Shown: positions 45,066 through 54,449 of the stretch, piece after piece
Numbering within the stretch: the first letter of the stretch is position 1
Layout of the letters: each line of letters starts with the position of its first letter
NCBI GenBank assembly: GCA_000720375.1
Contig: JOAA01000010.1
Location: forward strand, 223,040 to 287,039
DNA: 64,000 bases
DNA from: Rhodococcus rhodnii
Lineage (GTDB): Bacteria > Actinomycetota > Actinomycetes > Mycobacteriales > Pseudonocardiaceae
Reading direction: 5' to 3'
Notes under the pieces: generated by a model
Database searches by the model: none
Told to the model about the DNA's origin: nothing
Seen by the model: only the letters and a program-made list of their open reading frames with translations
Program-made: the position numbers and the translations under genes

Positions 45066-45491
45066 GACATGGCTGGCTTCGGTCGCCTTTCGCGTCGTCC
45101 CAGGGCCTATAAGCGGTGGTCGGGGCGGTCCGCGCACTCGATGTGGCATGGGAGCAAGGTTGCTGGGCTTGCCGGCTCGCCAACGCCTCGCCCCAAGGCG
45201 GTGTTCGGAGCACCTGGCTGCCGGTTCGTGGCTTGATCTGGAGCGTCCCGTGCTTTCCCAAGGCGACAGGGGCGTCCCGCAAACCGGCATGGGGACAAGG
45301 CCACCGACCTCCCACCCCACCAACACCCCAGAATGACTACCGAAACCCCGCCCACAAACCAGCGATCAGACCACACAGCTGCCAGTGGGCAGAATCCCGC
45401 CGGCAGACTACCGGCCGCCACCGACAAAAACCCGTTCCCGAACCGAGCACCCCCCGATGACCCAAAGTACCGGGCAGGTGTGACAGGAAAA
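45066..45491. other. 426 bp without a convincing gene
   Basis: Open frames on both strands here have poor codon-position bias, many rare-looking residues and no ribosome site. Part (45145-45170) contains GATGTGGCATGG, related to the preceding hairpin. I see no gene, RNA gene or clear promoter. Confidence 0.5.
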
Positions 45492-45525
45492 GGGTGGGTG
45501 GTCGCGCTCACACGGCCACCCACCC
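45492..45525. terminator. 10-bp perfect hairpin upstream of the MFS gene
   Basis: Arms GGGTGGGTGG (45492-45501) and CCACCCACCC (45516-45525), 14-base loop. It lies 52 bp before the MFS start; it may end read-through from the left or form part of the leader. Confidence 0.6.
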
Positions 45526-45576
45526 GGACTGGCCTGGGGGTTTGATGTCCTTGTGGATAATTCTGGGGATGTGCTG

Positions 45577-46845
45577 GTGAGTCGTGAACGGGTGCCCGGC
45601 GAAGTCTGGGTGTTGGTGTCGGCGTGCTTCCTTGTGGCCATTGGGTTCGGGATGATGGCGCCGGTCGTTCCCGCTTTCGCGACCACTTTCGGCGTCGGGG
45701 TCACCGCCGCTTCCTTTGTCGTCAGCGCTTTCGCGATCGTCCGGCTCGCGTTCGCCCCCGCGAGCGGCAAGCTGATCTCCCGGTTGGCCGAGCGGCCCGT
45801 TCTGTTGTGGGGCTTGGCGATCAATGCCGTCGCCACTGGCGCGTGCGGGTGGGCGCAGACGTACTGGCAGCTGCTCGCGTTCCGGTCGATCGCAGGCATC
45901 GGATCGGTGATGTTCACGGTCGCGGGCGTCGGGCTGATTCTCCGGTTGAGCCCGGTTGGGTTGCGGGGGCGGGTTTCCGGTTTGTGGTCGACGAGCTTCC
46001 TGTTGGGCAACATGGCGGGCCCGCTGGTCGGCGGCGTGTTCGCGGGTGAGTCGATCCGGCTGCCGTTCATCATCTACGGCTCCGGCACGATGCTCGCCGC
46101 CGTCGTGATCTGGTTGCTGCTCAAGCAATCCGGCGAGAAGAGCGGATCGGACCGGCGCGACCAGCCGGAATTCAAGGTGCGGCAGGCACTGCGGCACAAG
46201 GCGTACCGTTCTTCCCTGGCGTCGGCCTTCGCGGTCGGCTGGGTCTCCTTCGGCGTCCGGTTCTCCCTCATCCCGTTGTTCGTGGCCGGAGTGCTGCACG
46301 AGTCCAGCACCGCTGCGGGCATCGGGTTGTCGATCTACGCCGTCGGCACCGCGTCCGTCCTGCTCATCTCGGGCCGGATCGCCGATCTGCGCGGGCGTAA
46401 ACCGGTTGTGCTGACCGGGTTGGCGATCCTCACGGTCGGGTCGCTGCTGCTGGCGTTCACGTCGTCACTGCCGATGTTCTACGTCGCTTCGCTCGTCGCG
46501 GGCATCGGATCGGGCATGATCAGCCCGGCGCAGACGGCGACCGTCGCCGATCTGATCGGCACCAATGTCCGTGGCGGCCCGGTGCTGGCGTTCTACCAGA
46601 TGACCATGGACCTCGGCGCCATCGTCGGGCCGCTGCTGGCAGGCGTGGTCGCCGACTTCTGGTCCTACCAGGCCGCTTTCACCATGTCCGCGATCATCTC
46701 CGTGCTGGCGCTCGGCTTCTGGATTCTTGCCCCGGAAACGCTTGTGGGCGGCCGGAAAAGGCCGCCCACACCCGCACCCGCGGTAACTCAGGCGACGCCG
46801 GGGTCCGAGGTCTGCGGACCGGCCGCCGACACGTCGTCCAGCTGA
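45577..46845 (+). CDS. Major facilitator superfamily transporter
   Basis: 422-residue membrane protein with 12 predicted helices. The MFS loop motif is between helices 2 and 3 ([15 protein letters not shown]) and its repeat between helices 8 and 9 ([17 protein letters not shown]). The family pattern resembles drug/proton antiporters of the 12-helix group. Three GTG starts are possible; 45577 has the best spacing to a GGGG site. Its end overlaps the convergent aceE gene by 58 bp, so the last 19 residues (Pro/Thr/Ala-rich) are encoded opposite the end of aceE. Substrate unknown. Confidence 0.85.
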   Translation: MSRERVPGEVWVLVSACFLVAIGFGMMAPVVPAFATTFGVGVTAASFVVSAFAIVRLAFAPASGKLISRLAERPVLLWGLAINAVATGACGWAQTYWQLLAFRSIAGIGSVMFTVAGVGLILRLSPVGLRGRVSGLWSTSFLLGNMAGPLVGGVFAGESIRLPFIIYGSGTMLAAVVIWLLLKQSGEKSGSDRRDQPEFKVRQALRHKAYRSSLASAFAVGWVSFGVRFSLIPLFVAGVLHESSTAAGIGLSIYAVGTASVLLISGRIADLRGRKPVVLTGLAILTVGSLLLAFTSSLPMFYVASLVAGIGSGMISPAQTATVADLIGTNVRGGPVLAFYQMTMDLGAIVGPLLAGVVADFWSYQAAFTMSAIISVLALGFWILAPETLVGGRKRPPTPAPAVTQATPGSEVCGPAADTSSS

Positions 46846-49562
46846 TACTTCCTGGTCGCCTCGACCACCTTGGCCTTGTCGATCTCGCCGCGGCGGGCCA
46901 GCGCGGCCAGCACACCCACGACGATCGACTCGGCGTCCACCAGGAAGTGCCGTCGCGCGGCCGGGCGGGTGTCGGAGAAACCGAACCCGTCCGTGCCGAG
47001 GCTGACCATGTCGCCGGGCACCCACGGCCGGATCAGGTCCGGAACCGCACGCATCCAGTCCGACACCGCCACGACCGGGCCCTCGGTCTCCGAGAGCACC
47101 GACGTCACGTACGGCACACGCGGCTCGGCCTCCGGGTGCAGCAGGTTGTGCCGGTCGACGTCCACGGCCTCACGACGCAACTCCGCGTACGACGTGGCCG
47201 ACCAGATGTGCGCCTGCACGCCCCACTCGTCGTTCAGCAGCTCCTGCGCCTTCAGCGCCCACGGCAACGCCACACCGGAACCGAGGATCTGCGCCTTCGG
47301 GCCGTTGCCCGCGGGCGCGCCCTTGTAGTGGTACAGCCCGCGCAGCAGGCCCTCCACGTCCAGGTCCTCCGGCTCGGCGGGCTGCTGGTACGGCTCGTTG
47401 TAGACGGTCAGGTAGTAGAAGATGTCCTCCGCCTGATCGCCGTACATCCGGCGCAGACCGTCCTTGACGATGTGCGCCACCTCGAACGACCACGCCGGGT
47501 CGTACGCGACGACGGCCGGGTTGGTCGCGGCGAGCAGCAGCGAGTGGCCGTCGTTGTGCTGCAGGCCCTCACCGGTCAGCGTCGTACGGCCTGCCGTGGC
47601 GCCGAGGACGAACCCGCGGGCCATCTGGTCGGCGGCGGCCCACAGGCCGTCACCGGTCCGCTGGAACCCGAACATCGAGTAGAAGATGTAGATCGGGATC
47701 ATCGGCTCGCCGTGTGTGGCGTACGACGTGCCCACGGCGGTGAACGACGCGGTCGACCCAGCCTCGTTGATGCCCTCGTGCAGGATCTGGCCGCGCTCGC
47801 TCTCCTTGTAGGCGAGCATCAGCTTGGCGTCCACCGACGTGTACAGCTGGCCGTGCCGGTTGTAGATCTTCTGCGTGGGGAACATCGAGTCCATACCGAA
47901 GGTCCTGGCCTCGTCCGGGATGATCGGCACGATCCGCGCGCCGATCTCCGGGTCCTTGGCCAGGTCGCGCACCAGCCGGACGAACGCCATCGTGGTGGCG
48001 ACCTCCTGCTTGCCCGACCCCTTGCGGATCACGTCGTAGACCTTGTCGCCGGGCAGCACCAGCGTCTTGGACTTGGCGCGGCGCTCCGGCACGAACCCGC
48101 CGAGCTGACGGCGCCGCTCCACCAGGTACTGGATCTCCGCGGAGTCCATGCCAGGGTGGTAGTACGGCGGCAGGTACGGGTCCTTCTCCAGGTCGGCGTC
48201 GCTGATCGGGATCCGCAGCGTGTCGCGGAAGCCCTTCAGGTCGTCCAGGGTCATCTTCTTCATCTGGTGCGTCGCGTTGCGCGCCGCGAAGTGCGACCCG
48301 AGGTTGTAGCCCTTGATCGTCTTGGCCAGGATCACCGTCGGCGCGCCGTGCGTCTCGGTGGCCGCCTTGTAGGCCGCGTAGACCTTGCGGTAGTCGTGGC
48401 CACCGCGCTTGAGGTTCCAGATCTCCTGGTCGTCCAGGTTGAGCACCAGGTCCTTGGTCCGCGGGTCGCGGCCGAAGAAGTGCTCACGCACGTACGCGCC
48501 GTCGTTGGCCTTGTAGGTCTGGTAGTCGCCGTCCGGTGTGGTGTTCATCAAGTTCACCAGCGCGCCGTCGCGGTCGGCGTGCAACAGCGTGTCCCACTCG
48601 CGGCCCCAGATGACCTTGATGACGTTCCAGCCCGCGCCGCGGAAGAACGCCTCCAGCTCCTGGATGATCTTGCCGTTGCCCCGCACCGGGCCGTCCAGCC
48701 GCTGCAGGTTGCAGTTGATCACGAAGGTCAGGTTGTCCAGGCCCTCGTTGGCCGCGACGTGGATCAGGCCACGCGACTCCGGCTCGTCCATCTCACCGTC
48801 GCCGAGGAACGCCCATACTCGCTGGTCGGAGGTGTCCTTGATGCCCCGGTCGTGCAGGTAGTGGTTGAACCGGGCCTGGTAGATGGCGTTCATCGGGCCA
48901 AGGCCCATGGAGACCGTCGGGTACTCCCAGAAGTCCGGCATCAGCCGCGGGTGCGGGTACGACGGCAGGCCGCCGCCCATCCCGGCGTGCGAGTACTCCT
49001 GCCGGAAGCCGTCGAGCTGGTTCTCCGCGAGCCTGCCCTCCAGGTACGCGCGCGCGTACATCCCGGGCGAGGCGTGGCCCTGGAAGAAGACGTGGTCTCC
49101 CCCGCCGGGGTGGTCCTTGCCACGGAAGAACCAGTTGAACCCGACCTCGTAGAGCGTCGCGGAGGACGCGTATGTCGAGATGTGGCCACCGACACCCACG
49201 CCTGGGCGCTGCGCCCGGTGCACGGTCATAGCCGCGTTCCAGCGGATCCACGCACGGTAACGGCGTTCGACCTCTTCGTCACCGGGGAACCACGGTTCCT
49301 GCTCGGTGGGGATGGTGTTGACGTAGTCGGTGCTCGTCAGCGACGGAATGCCGACACGGCCCTCACGGGCACGCTCGAGCAGCCGGAGCATCAGGTAGCG
49401 AGCACGCTGCTGCCCGCCGTCCTTCAGCACGGCGTCGAACGACTCAAGCCACTCCGACGTCTCCTCCGGGTCGATGTCGGGCAGGTGGGCGGCGAGGCCG
49501 TCGCGGATAACGTGCACCCTGCCAGGGGCACTGACGCTGTTTGAGTTGGTCTGCGGGGCCAA
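46788..49562 (-). CDS. aceE: Pyruvate dehydrogenase E1, homodimeric type
   Basis: 924-residue thiamine-diphosphate enzyme that decarboxylates pyruvate and passes acetyl groups to lipoyl E2 (SucB/DlaT, 4015-5754). Thiamine motif: [17 protein letters not shown] (start of the GDG-x(n)-N motif) followed by [20 protein letters not shown]. Histidines of the active site lie in [16 protein letters not shown]. Length is normal for actinobacterial AceE. Start: TTG at 49562, four bases after a GAGGAGA site, giving [20 protein letters not shown]. The gene order aceE, PucR-type regulator, fabD of mycobacteria is kept in part, with AhpE and DUF3052 genes on the other side. Confidence 0.95.
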   Translation of the reverse strand: MAPQTNSNSVSAPGRVHVIRDGLAAHLPDIDPEETSEWLESFDAVLKDGGQQRARYLMLRLLERAREGRVGIPSLTSTDYVNTIPTEQEPWFPGDEEVERRYRAWIRWNAAMTVHRAQRPGVGVGGHISTYASSATLYEVGFNWFFRGKDHPGGGDHVFFQGHASPGMYARAYLEGRLAENQLDGFRQEYSHAGMGGGLPSYPHPRLMPDFWEYPTVSMGLGPMNAIYQARFNHYLHDRGIKDTSDQRVWAFLGDGEMDEPESRGLIHVAANEGLDNLTFVINCNLQRLDGPVRGNGKIIQELEAFFRGAGWNVIKVIWGREWDTLLHADRDGALVNLMNTTPDGDYQTYKANDGAYVREHFFGRDPRTKDLVLNLDDQEIWNLKRGGHDYRKVYAAYKAATETHGAPTVILAKTIKGYNLGSHFAARNATHQMKKMTLDDLKGFRDTLRIPISDADLEKDPYLPPYYHPGMDSAEIQYLVERRRQLGGFVPERRAKSKTLVLPGDKVYDVIRKGSGKQEVATTMAFVRLVRDLAKDPEIGARIVPIIPDEARTFGMDSMFPTQKIYNRHGQLYTSVDAKLMLAYKESERGQILHEGINEAGSTASFTAVGTSYATHGEPMIPIYIFYSMFGFQRTGDGLWAAADQMARGFVLGATAGRTTLTGEGLQHNDGHSLLLAATNPAVVAYDPAWSFEVAHIVKDGLRRMYGDQAEDIFYYLTVYNEPYQQPAEPEDLDVEGLLRGLYHYKGAPAGNGPKAQILGSGVALPWALKAQELLNDEWGVQAHIWSATSYAELRREAVDVDRHNLLHPEAEPRVPYVTSVLSETEGPVVAVSDWMRAVPDLIRPWVPGDMVSLGTDGFGFSDTRPAARRHFLVDAESIVVGVLAALARRGEIDKAKVVEATRKYQLDDVSAAGPQTSDPGVA

Positions 49563-49907
49563 GGGGTCTCCTCGCCTGGTTCTCTCGTTGTTTCCTACGC
49601 CAATTCAACCCGGTTGGCGTGCGTCATACCTCATCGTCGTCCCGATCGGGTCTCACGTCATCACTACTGGTGAGTAACCCGATGGCGGTGTCCCCCACAC
49701 TCACAGGAGTGGTATTGCCTCTACATGGCACGGGACGATCCGATGCATACCGTCACCATAGTGCGGGCACGGTTGGACTCCCGCGCGGACACAGTTGGGG
49801 ATTGACCCGGTGTGGACGGTTGCGCACTCGGGTACTGAAAGTGTTCGCTATCGCCTAACACGCGGTGCCTCCGGCGCCGCATTGGTTCACATGGAGGAGT
49901 GGAAGCC
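49563..49907. promoter_or_regulatory. 345-bp divergent region between aceE and the DUF3052 gene
   Basis: No coding potential. A TTGACC box at 49801-49806 could be a -35 element for the DUF3052 gene, but no matching -10 is convincing. No palindromes longer than seven bases were seen. Confidence 0.35.
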
Positions 49908-50339
49908 GTGGTGGCCGCGGGAGACGCCGGCAAAGCAGGCGTCGCCGAGAAGCTTGGGATCGAACCAGGCATTGTCGTCCAGGAGATCGGCTGGGACGAG
50001 GACGTCGACGACGACGTGCGTGCCGCCATCGAGGAGCGCAGCGGATCAGACCTGCTGGATGAGGACGCCGACGAGGTGGTCGACGTCATCCTGCTGTGGT
50101 GGCGGGAAGACGACGGTGACCTCGCCGACACGCTCCTCGACATCCGCAGTCCGCTCGCCGACACCGGGGTCATCTGGGTGATGACGCCCAAAACCGGGCG
50201 CGATGGACACGTGGAGCCGAGCGAGATCTCGGAGGCGGTTTCGACAGCTGGCATGGCCCAGACGTCGAACATCAGTGTCGGCGACGACTGGACCGCGACC
50301 AGGTTGGTGTCGCCGAAGTCGGCCAACACCCGCCGCTGA
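49908..50339 (+). CDS. DUF3052 protein
   Basis: 143-residue soluble, strongly acidic protein of the actinobacterial DUF3052 family; function unknown. Typical blocks: EIGWDEDVDDDVRAAIEE, LLDEDADEVVDVILLWWRED, DLADTLLDIRSPLADTGVIW and VMTPKTGRDGHV. Start: GTG at 49908, nine bases after GGAGGA, which gives the family's usual MVAAGDAG beginning; a GTG at 49899 has no spacing. As in mycobacteria (Rv2239c with ahpE Rv2238c and aceE Rv2241), it lies between aceE and ahpE. It is followed by ahpE on the same strand after 94 bp. Confidence 0.88.
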   Translation: MVAAGDAGKAGVAEKLGIEPGIVVQEIGWDEDVDDDVRAAIEERSGSDLLDEDADEVVDVILLWWREDDGDLADTLLDIRSPLADTGVIWVMTPKTGRDGHVEPSEISEAVSTAGMAQTSNISVGDDWTATRLVSPKSANTRR

Positions 50340-50433
50340 GATCCCAAGGAGCGAACCGTCTGGGACGTCGCCCAGACGGGCGCACTAGGCTGGGCGGCGA
50401 CAGGCTCCGCGTAGCACCTGGGAGGACACGGGT

Positions 50434-50895
50434 ATGACGGTCGAGGTCGGAACGAAGGCACCGGACTTCACGCTCAACGACTACAACAAGCAGCCGGTGA
50501 CCCTCTCGTCCTTCCAGGGCGAGAAGAACGTGCTGCTGGTGTTCTACCCGTTCGCGTTCAGCGGCAAATGCCAAGGCGAACTCTGCCAGGTGCGCGACGA
50601 ACTGGCGACGTACAACGACGCCGACGTCCAGGTGCTCGGCGTGTCGGTGGACCACGTCTTCGCCCTCAAGACATGGGCCGAGCAGCAGGGCTACCAGTTC
50701 CCCCTGCTCTCGGACTTCTGGCCGCACGGCGAAGTCGCGAAGGCCTACGGCGTGTTCAACGACAAAGCGGGCATGGCCGTCCGTGGCACGTTCCTGATCG
50801 ACAAGGCAGGCGTCGTCCGCTTCACCGAGGTCAACGAGCCCGGAGACGCCCGCGACCAGGAGGGCTGGAAAAAAGCTGTAGCCGACCTGGCATGA
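50434..50895 (+). CDS. ahpE: Peroxiredoxin AhpE
   Basis: 153-residue AhpC/TSA-type peroxiredoxin that reduces hydroperoxides. The peroxidatic cysteine is C46 in FAFSGKCQGELC, in the AhpE-type context (F-S/T-G-x-C-Q-G-E-L). A second cysteine, C51, follows five residues later; in M. tuberculosis AhpE this position is not cysteine, so a local resolving role is possible. The rest of the fold is standard. ATG with a GGGAGGA site. It ends at a hairpin before tRNA-Val. Confidence 0.93.
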   Translation: MTVEVGTKAPDFTLNDYNKQPVTLSSFQGEKNVLLVFYPFAFSGKCQGELCQVRDELATYNDADVQVLGVSVDHVFALKTWAEQQGYQFPLLSDFWPHGEVAKAYGVFNDKAGMAVRGTFLIDKAGVVRFTEVNEPGDARDQEGWKKAVADLA

Positions 50896-50903
50896 TTGTC
50901 AGC

Positions 50904-50926
50904 GGCGGTACCTGAGCGGTACCGCC
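50904..50926 (+). terminator. 9-bp hairpin after ahpE
   Basis: GGCGGTACC (50904-50912) and GGTACCGCC (50918-50926) with a five-base loop, eight bases after the ahpE stop and just before the tRNA. Confidence 0.8.
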
Positions 50927-50932
50927 AAAGAA

Positions 50933-51004
50933 GGGCGCATAGCTCAGCGGAAGAGCACCTCCCTTACAAGGAGGGGGTCGCAGGTTCGAACCCTGCTGCG
51001 CCCA
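50933..51004 (+). tRNA. tRNA-Val (anticodon TAC)
   Basis: A 72-base cloverleaf: acceptor stem GGGCGCA/TGCGCCC with discriminator A, a D-arm AGCTC...GAGC, an anticodon stem CCTCC/GGAGG with loop CTTACAA (anticodon TAC, reads GUA/GUG), and a T-arm GCAGGTTCGAACCCTGC. CCA is not encoded. A repeat array begins about 60 bp downstream. Confidence 0.95.
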
Positions 51005-51062
51005 CGGCCTCAGGTCGACCTTGCTCAGTTGCTTCGCAACTTCGCCGGGTCGGCCGTCATTA

Positions 51063-51665
51063 TTTTGGGGGGCCGAGCCCCCCAACCCCCACGGTGCGTG
51101 CTCCTTGGCTTCCAGCGCTGGGTACGTTTCACTTGGACCAGCGCTCGCGGCTTCGCCGCGCTGAGCCCGAACTTTTGGCGGTCGAGCTCCAAGCCTTCCA
51201 CGGGTGCGAGGTCCTGGCCTTTCGGCGCTGGGCACGTTGGGCTTGGACCAGCGCTTGCGGCTTTGCCGCGTTGAGTCCGATCTTTTGGGGGCTGAGCTCC
51301 CAGGCCTTCCACGGTGCGAGGTCCCTGTCTTTCCGGCGCTAGGCACGTTGGGCTTGGACCAGCGCTCGCGGCTTGGCCGCGTTGAGCCCTATCTTTGGTG
51401 GCCGAGTTCTAGACCTTCCGTGGTGCGAGCTCCTCGCCTTTTCGGCGCTGGGCACTTTTCGCCTTGACCCGCGCTCGCGGCTTCGCCGCGTTGGCCTCCA
51501 TCCTCTGGGCCGAGTTGCACACCTTCCGCGGTGCGAGGTGCTCGCCCTTTCCGGCGCTGGGCGCCTTGGGCTTGGACCAGCGCGCGGCTTTGCAGTGTTG
51601 GCCTTCGTCCTGTGGGATGGAGCTCCCAAGCTCTCGTTGGGGCGAGGTCCTCGTGTTTTTGCCGT
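51063..51665. repeat. About 5.5 tandem, diverged copies of a ~110-bp unit
   Basis: Unit starts near 51063, 51173, 51283, 51394 and 51504, plus a partial one near 51610. Each contains a GGGGGCCGAGC(T/C)CCC-type hairpin, then CC(A)CGGTGCGAGGTCC, then TTCGGCGCTGGGCACGTTGG, GCTTGGACCAGCG and a second hairpin CGCGGCTTCGCCGCG. Units are 110 or 111 bp, so no reading frame is kept across them; the long open frames here are by-products of composition. The array follows tRNA-Val. Confidence 0.85.
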
Positions 51666-52340
51666 CGAAGGGGTTGCGAGAAGGGAGTTGACAGATTTTT
51701 GTCCACTTTGTTTGGGGTTTACTTTTATCTTTTTTGGGCAAAAGTGGGGACGACAATCATCCGGTGAATCACTCGGATGGCCTATCAAGTGTCACTTGTG
51801 GCCGACGAGGTAACCGTTCTCGTCTCACGCGGCGATAGGCGGGACAAGTGGTCGAAGTCCTTGCTGACGTTGAGCTGCGGGGTCGTGCGCCGAGCGGTGT
51901 CAGGGGCGCGGCAAGGCTTCGGCCGGGCCGATCTGTACGGTGTCAGGATTCCGGGTTTCCGGAGTCGGTGTGCCATTGTGGACCGACGAACTTCCCTGAT
52001 CAGGCGTCACGCGACCGGGCGATGGGCTTACGCATGGTAGATCACGCATGGGTGGCTACCACCGGCAATGGATCATTCTCCTCCGCATAAACGGACTCGC
52101 CACTCGCCGTTGTTTTTCGCCCGTTCGTCGCGTCTTACGCCGTGATGACTAAAGCTACCGATGAGTTCACTCAACGAGCCCGCAGGCGCCATAAGTTGAG
52201 TTACGCAACATGTCGCCCACAGGTGGTAGCTTTTGGGTTCTGCGCCTCGTCGCAGAAAAACGCGGCCCCCTGTTGCACCAGGAGACCGCGTGATTGTTGA
52301 ACATCCCCATTCGGTGAAGAAGTGGAGGCACAACTCCCCC
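51666..52340. other. 675 bp, mostly without recognisable genes
   Basis: Less GC-rich at its start (T-rich 51690-51740, which resembles terminator or degraded DNA). An 87-codon frame at 51777-52040 has no ribosome site and an odd composition. CAAGTGTCACTTG (51785-51797) is a perfect 13-bp palindrome. This stretch, between a tRNA and a short orphan gene, may be decayed mobile DNA, but no integrase remnant was found. Confidence 0.4.
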
Positions 52341-52658
52341 ATGGTAACGGTAGAACCAGAGGATGAGCCGTCGCCCGACCGGGCGACTTCGTCCTCCGGC
52401 CAAAGGTGTGACAACACCGAGCGGCGGCGCGGGCGGCACAGGCGTGCCGGCCGCACCAGTTGGGCGTGCGTCGCGGAGCGTGTACTCCGTTGCTGGCCAA
52501 CGACTTTGCGGGCCGCGCTGTTGATGGTCATTTTGTTCAGTGGCGTGATCACCCTGTTGGTCATCGCCATCGGCACGGCTCCGGCCATCTGCGTCGCCGG
52601 GCTCGGGATCGCGGCCCGGTTGCTCGCCGGCCGGCTGAGCCGTCGCCGAATCGCCTGA
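52341..52658 (+). CDS. Small membrane protein, unknown
   Basis: 105-residue protein starting MVTVEPEDEPSPDRATSSSG. A basic central region (RRRGRHRRAGR) is followed by two adjacent hydrophobic segments at the C-terminus (LRAALLMVILFSGVITLLVI and TAPAICVAGLGIAARLLA). The start is uncertain: the frame is open from 52233, and only a distant GGAGG precedes the ATG. A 16-bp hairpin directly after the stop supports this strand over the overlapping minus-strand frames. Confidence 0.5.
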   Translation: MVTVEPEDEPSPDRATSSSGQRCDNTERRRGRHRRAGRTSWACVAERVLRCWPTTLRAALLMVILFSGVITLLVIAIGTAPAICVAGLGIAARLLAGRLSRRRIA

Positions 52659-52661
52659 CCG

Positions 52662-52702
52662 AGGAAGCCGAGGCGCCAGGGCAGATGGCGCCTCGGCTTC
52701 CT
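52662..52702 (+). terminator. 16-bp perfect hairpin
   Basis: Arms AGGAAGCCGAGGCGCC (52662-52677) and GGCGCCTCGGCTTCCT (52687-52702), nine-base loop, four bases after the stop at 52658. Confidence 0.88.
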
Positions 52703-52792
52703 GATGCACACGGCCACGAGGGGCGGTCGTGTTCAACTCAGGAGTGATCGCATTCGATCGCCGCACGCCACGCCCGATCCGGCGTGCGGCGG

Positions 52793-53761
52793 TCAGTGCG
52801 GCAGCTTGGCGATCACCTGACCGGCCCGTTCGATCATGTCCGTGGCGAAGCGTTCACTGAAACCCGCGCCGAACCCGGCCAACGCGAACAACCCCAGCGT
52901 CGCGTTGATCGTCCCCGCGGTGAGCGCGAACTGGGCCACCGCGCCGAAGATCGCGCCGACCAACGGCCGGAAACCGCCCAGCGCCCGCAAATGCCGGACG
53001 GACGTGTTGAAGTCGAGGATCAAAGTGCCCTTCGACATGCGCTGGAAAATGCTGACCACCGCGCCCAACGCCCCGAACAGCGACGCCGCGACCAGCCCTG
53101 GCGTGTTCAGCAGCCCAGGCCAGAACTGCGTGCTGGCCACGCCCACCAGCACGATCAGCACCGCCGTCGCGACCGTGCCGACCAACGCGCCCTGGAAGTA
53201 GATGAAACGAGCCTGCCGCTGGATCGCCGCTTGGACCCTGGTGGTGGCGAGGGTGACTTCCTTCTGCGCGGTCGCCACGATCGCGGCCCGGTCAGCGCCC
53301 GCGTCCCGCAACAGGTCCGCCGCCAGCAAAACGCGGGTCATCGCCGAGTACAGCGCTTCGACGAGAGTCTTGATCTGAGGCCCCGGCAACATGTCCCGAG
53401 CCTGGTCGACCGACGCACGACAGTCCGCCTCGAGCTTGACCAAATCCGCGTCGGAACAGTTCAGCGCCGTGTGCAATTCCCAGCCCGACGTCGCCGACTC
53501 GACGAGGGCGACGCCGCCACGTTCACGAGAACAGAAGTAACTGTTGTGGATTACGCCGATCTGCTTCTCGAACTTCGCCCGCAAGGCACGCTCAAGCGCT
53601 TCGGCTTCGTCCTGGGTCAGCGTGTCCCCGGCGGTCCGGAACGCTTCGTGGACGACGACGATCATGCCGAACGTCACCCGAGCCTGGTCGTTGGTCACGC
53701 GCGACCAGTGCTCCATCGTGGGCTCGCCGGCCCAGCCGTACGGCTCGGTGGCTTGCGTCAT
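52793..53761 (-). CDS. Membrane protein with long cytoplasmic helical domain, unknown
   Basis: 322-residue protein. Residues 1-170 are soluble and helical (for example TQDEAEALERALRAKFEKQI). About four membrane helices lie in the second half (ALVGTVATAVLIVLVGVAST, PGLVAASLFGALGAVVSIFQ, FRPLVGAIFGAVAQFALTAG, LGLFALAGFGAGFSERFATD). I do not recognise the family. The ATG at 53761 is preferred over the TTG six bases upstream. It lies 30 bp downstream of pnuC and on the same strand, so it may belong to the ndh-pnuC operon. Confidence 0.75.
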   Translation of the reverse strand: MTQATEPYGWAGEPTMEHWSRVTNDQARVTFGMIVVVHEAFRTAGDTLTQDEAEALERALRAKFEKQIGVIHNSYFCSRERGGVALVESATSGWELHTALNCSDADLVKLEADCRASVDQARDMLPGPQIKTLVEALYSAMTRVLLAADLLRDAGADRAAIVATAQKEVTLATTRVQAAIQRQARFIYFQGALVGTVATAVLIVLVGVASTQFWPGLLNTPGLVAASLFGALGAVVSIFQRMSKGTLILDFNTSVRHLRALGGFRPLVGAIFGAVAQFALTAGTINATLGLFALAGFGAGFSERFATDMIERAGQVIAKLPH

Positions 53762-53791
53762 GCCCAACTCTCGGGCGTGACAAGCACATCG

Positions 53792-54442
53792 TTACGTGGT
53801 GACGGCCTTGTGCACGGTCCGCGTGGGCGCGTTGCGCTTGGCGTCCCGGATCCAGCTGAGCCAGCCCCAGATGACCAAGCCTGCGAACACCGTGTAGACC
53901 AGCGCGCTGAACCACAGGTTCGAGCTGATCTGCAGCGGCACGCCGATCGCGTCCACCACGAGCCAGACCAGCCAGAACTCGACCAGGCCACGGCCTTGCA
54001 ACGCGAACGCCACCACGGTCCCGACGAAGATCGCGGCGTCCGGTATCGGATCCCAGGAGGCGTTCAGAGCGTGCAGCAACCACGCCATACCGGCCGTGCC
54101 GACGATCAGAACGCCGATCGTCACCAGGATTTCGGTGAGCGTGGCACGGCGTACCACGACACCGAAGACCGGGTCACGGCGCCGCGTCCATGCCCACCAG
54201 CCGTAGATGCTGATCAGCAGGATGACGACCTGCCGCGACGCGAGGCCGCCGAGGTGCGCGGAGACGTAGACGCTGAACAGCAGCACCGTGGCCGCGACCT
54301 GGACGGGCCACGTCCAGAGCGTGCGGTACTTGGCAAGGAACACCACGGCCAGCGCACAGATCTGGCCGATCAGTTCGGCGTACGAGGTCCGCTGCCCCAG
54401 CACGGTGATGCCGTGCTCCAGAAAGAACCGCACTCGCGCCAC
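53792..54442 (-). CDS. pnuC: PnuC-like vitamin transporter (nicotinamide riboside or riboflavin type)
   Basis: 216-residue membrane protein with six to seven helices and the PnuC landmarks: ISIYGWWAWTRRRD (the W-x-x-W region) and VEFWLVWLVVDAIGVPLQIS. PnuC proteins move nicotinamide riboside by facilitated diffusion; related RibM/PnuX proteins carry riboflavin. No FMN riboswitch was seen upstream, which slightly favours the NAD-precursor role. GTG start seven bases after the NADH dehydrogenase stop, so the two are in one operon: an NAD precursor importer beside an enzyme that turns over NADH. Confidence 0.85.
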   Translation of the reverse strand: MARVRFFLEHGITVLGQRTSYAELIGQICALAVVFLAKYRTLWTWPVQVAATVLLFSVYVSAHLGGLASRQVVILLISIYGWWAWTRRRDPVFGVVVRRATLTEILVTIGVLIVGTAGMAWLLHALNASWDPIPDAAIFVGTVVAFALQGRGLVEFWLVWLVVDAIGVPLQISSNLWFSALVYTVFAGLVIWGWLSWIRDAKRNAPTRTVHKAVTT

Positions 54443-54449
54443 AACACTT

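Noticed and set aside
45107..45523. 138-codon minus-strand frame between the M14 and MFS genes
   Set aside because: Composition is unlike a real protein, it crosses two hairpins and lacks a ribosome site.
51063..51665. Possible CRISPR array
   Set aside because: The repeated part is the whole ~110-bp unit and units are diverged; there are no short identical repeats with unique spacers and no cas genes.
51025..51788. Open frames on both strands across the tandem repeats
   Set aside because: Unit length is not a multiple of three in all units and several frames are open at once, as expected from GC-rich repeats; no ribosome sites.
51777..52040. 87-codon plus-strand frame after the repeat array
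   Set aside because: No ribosome site, no homologue recognised and arginine-rich shadow-like composition.
51005..52340. Integrated element at tRNA-Val
   Set aside because: No integrase, no second copy of the tRNA 3' end was found downstream, so attachment sites cannot be supported.
52073..52717. Minus-strand frame opposite the 105-residue membrane protein
   Set aside because: It runs through the strong hairpin at 52662-52702 and has no recognisable domain or ribosome site; the plus-strand frame has two membrane helices and ends before the hairpin.
54443..54449. FMN riboswitch before pnuC
   Set aside because: Only seven bases separate it from ndh, and the region upstream of ndh shows no RFN-element-like conserved pieces.
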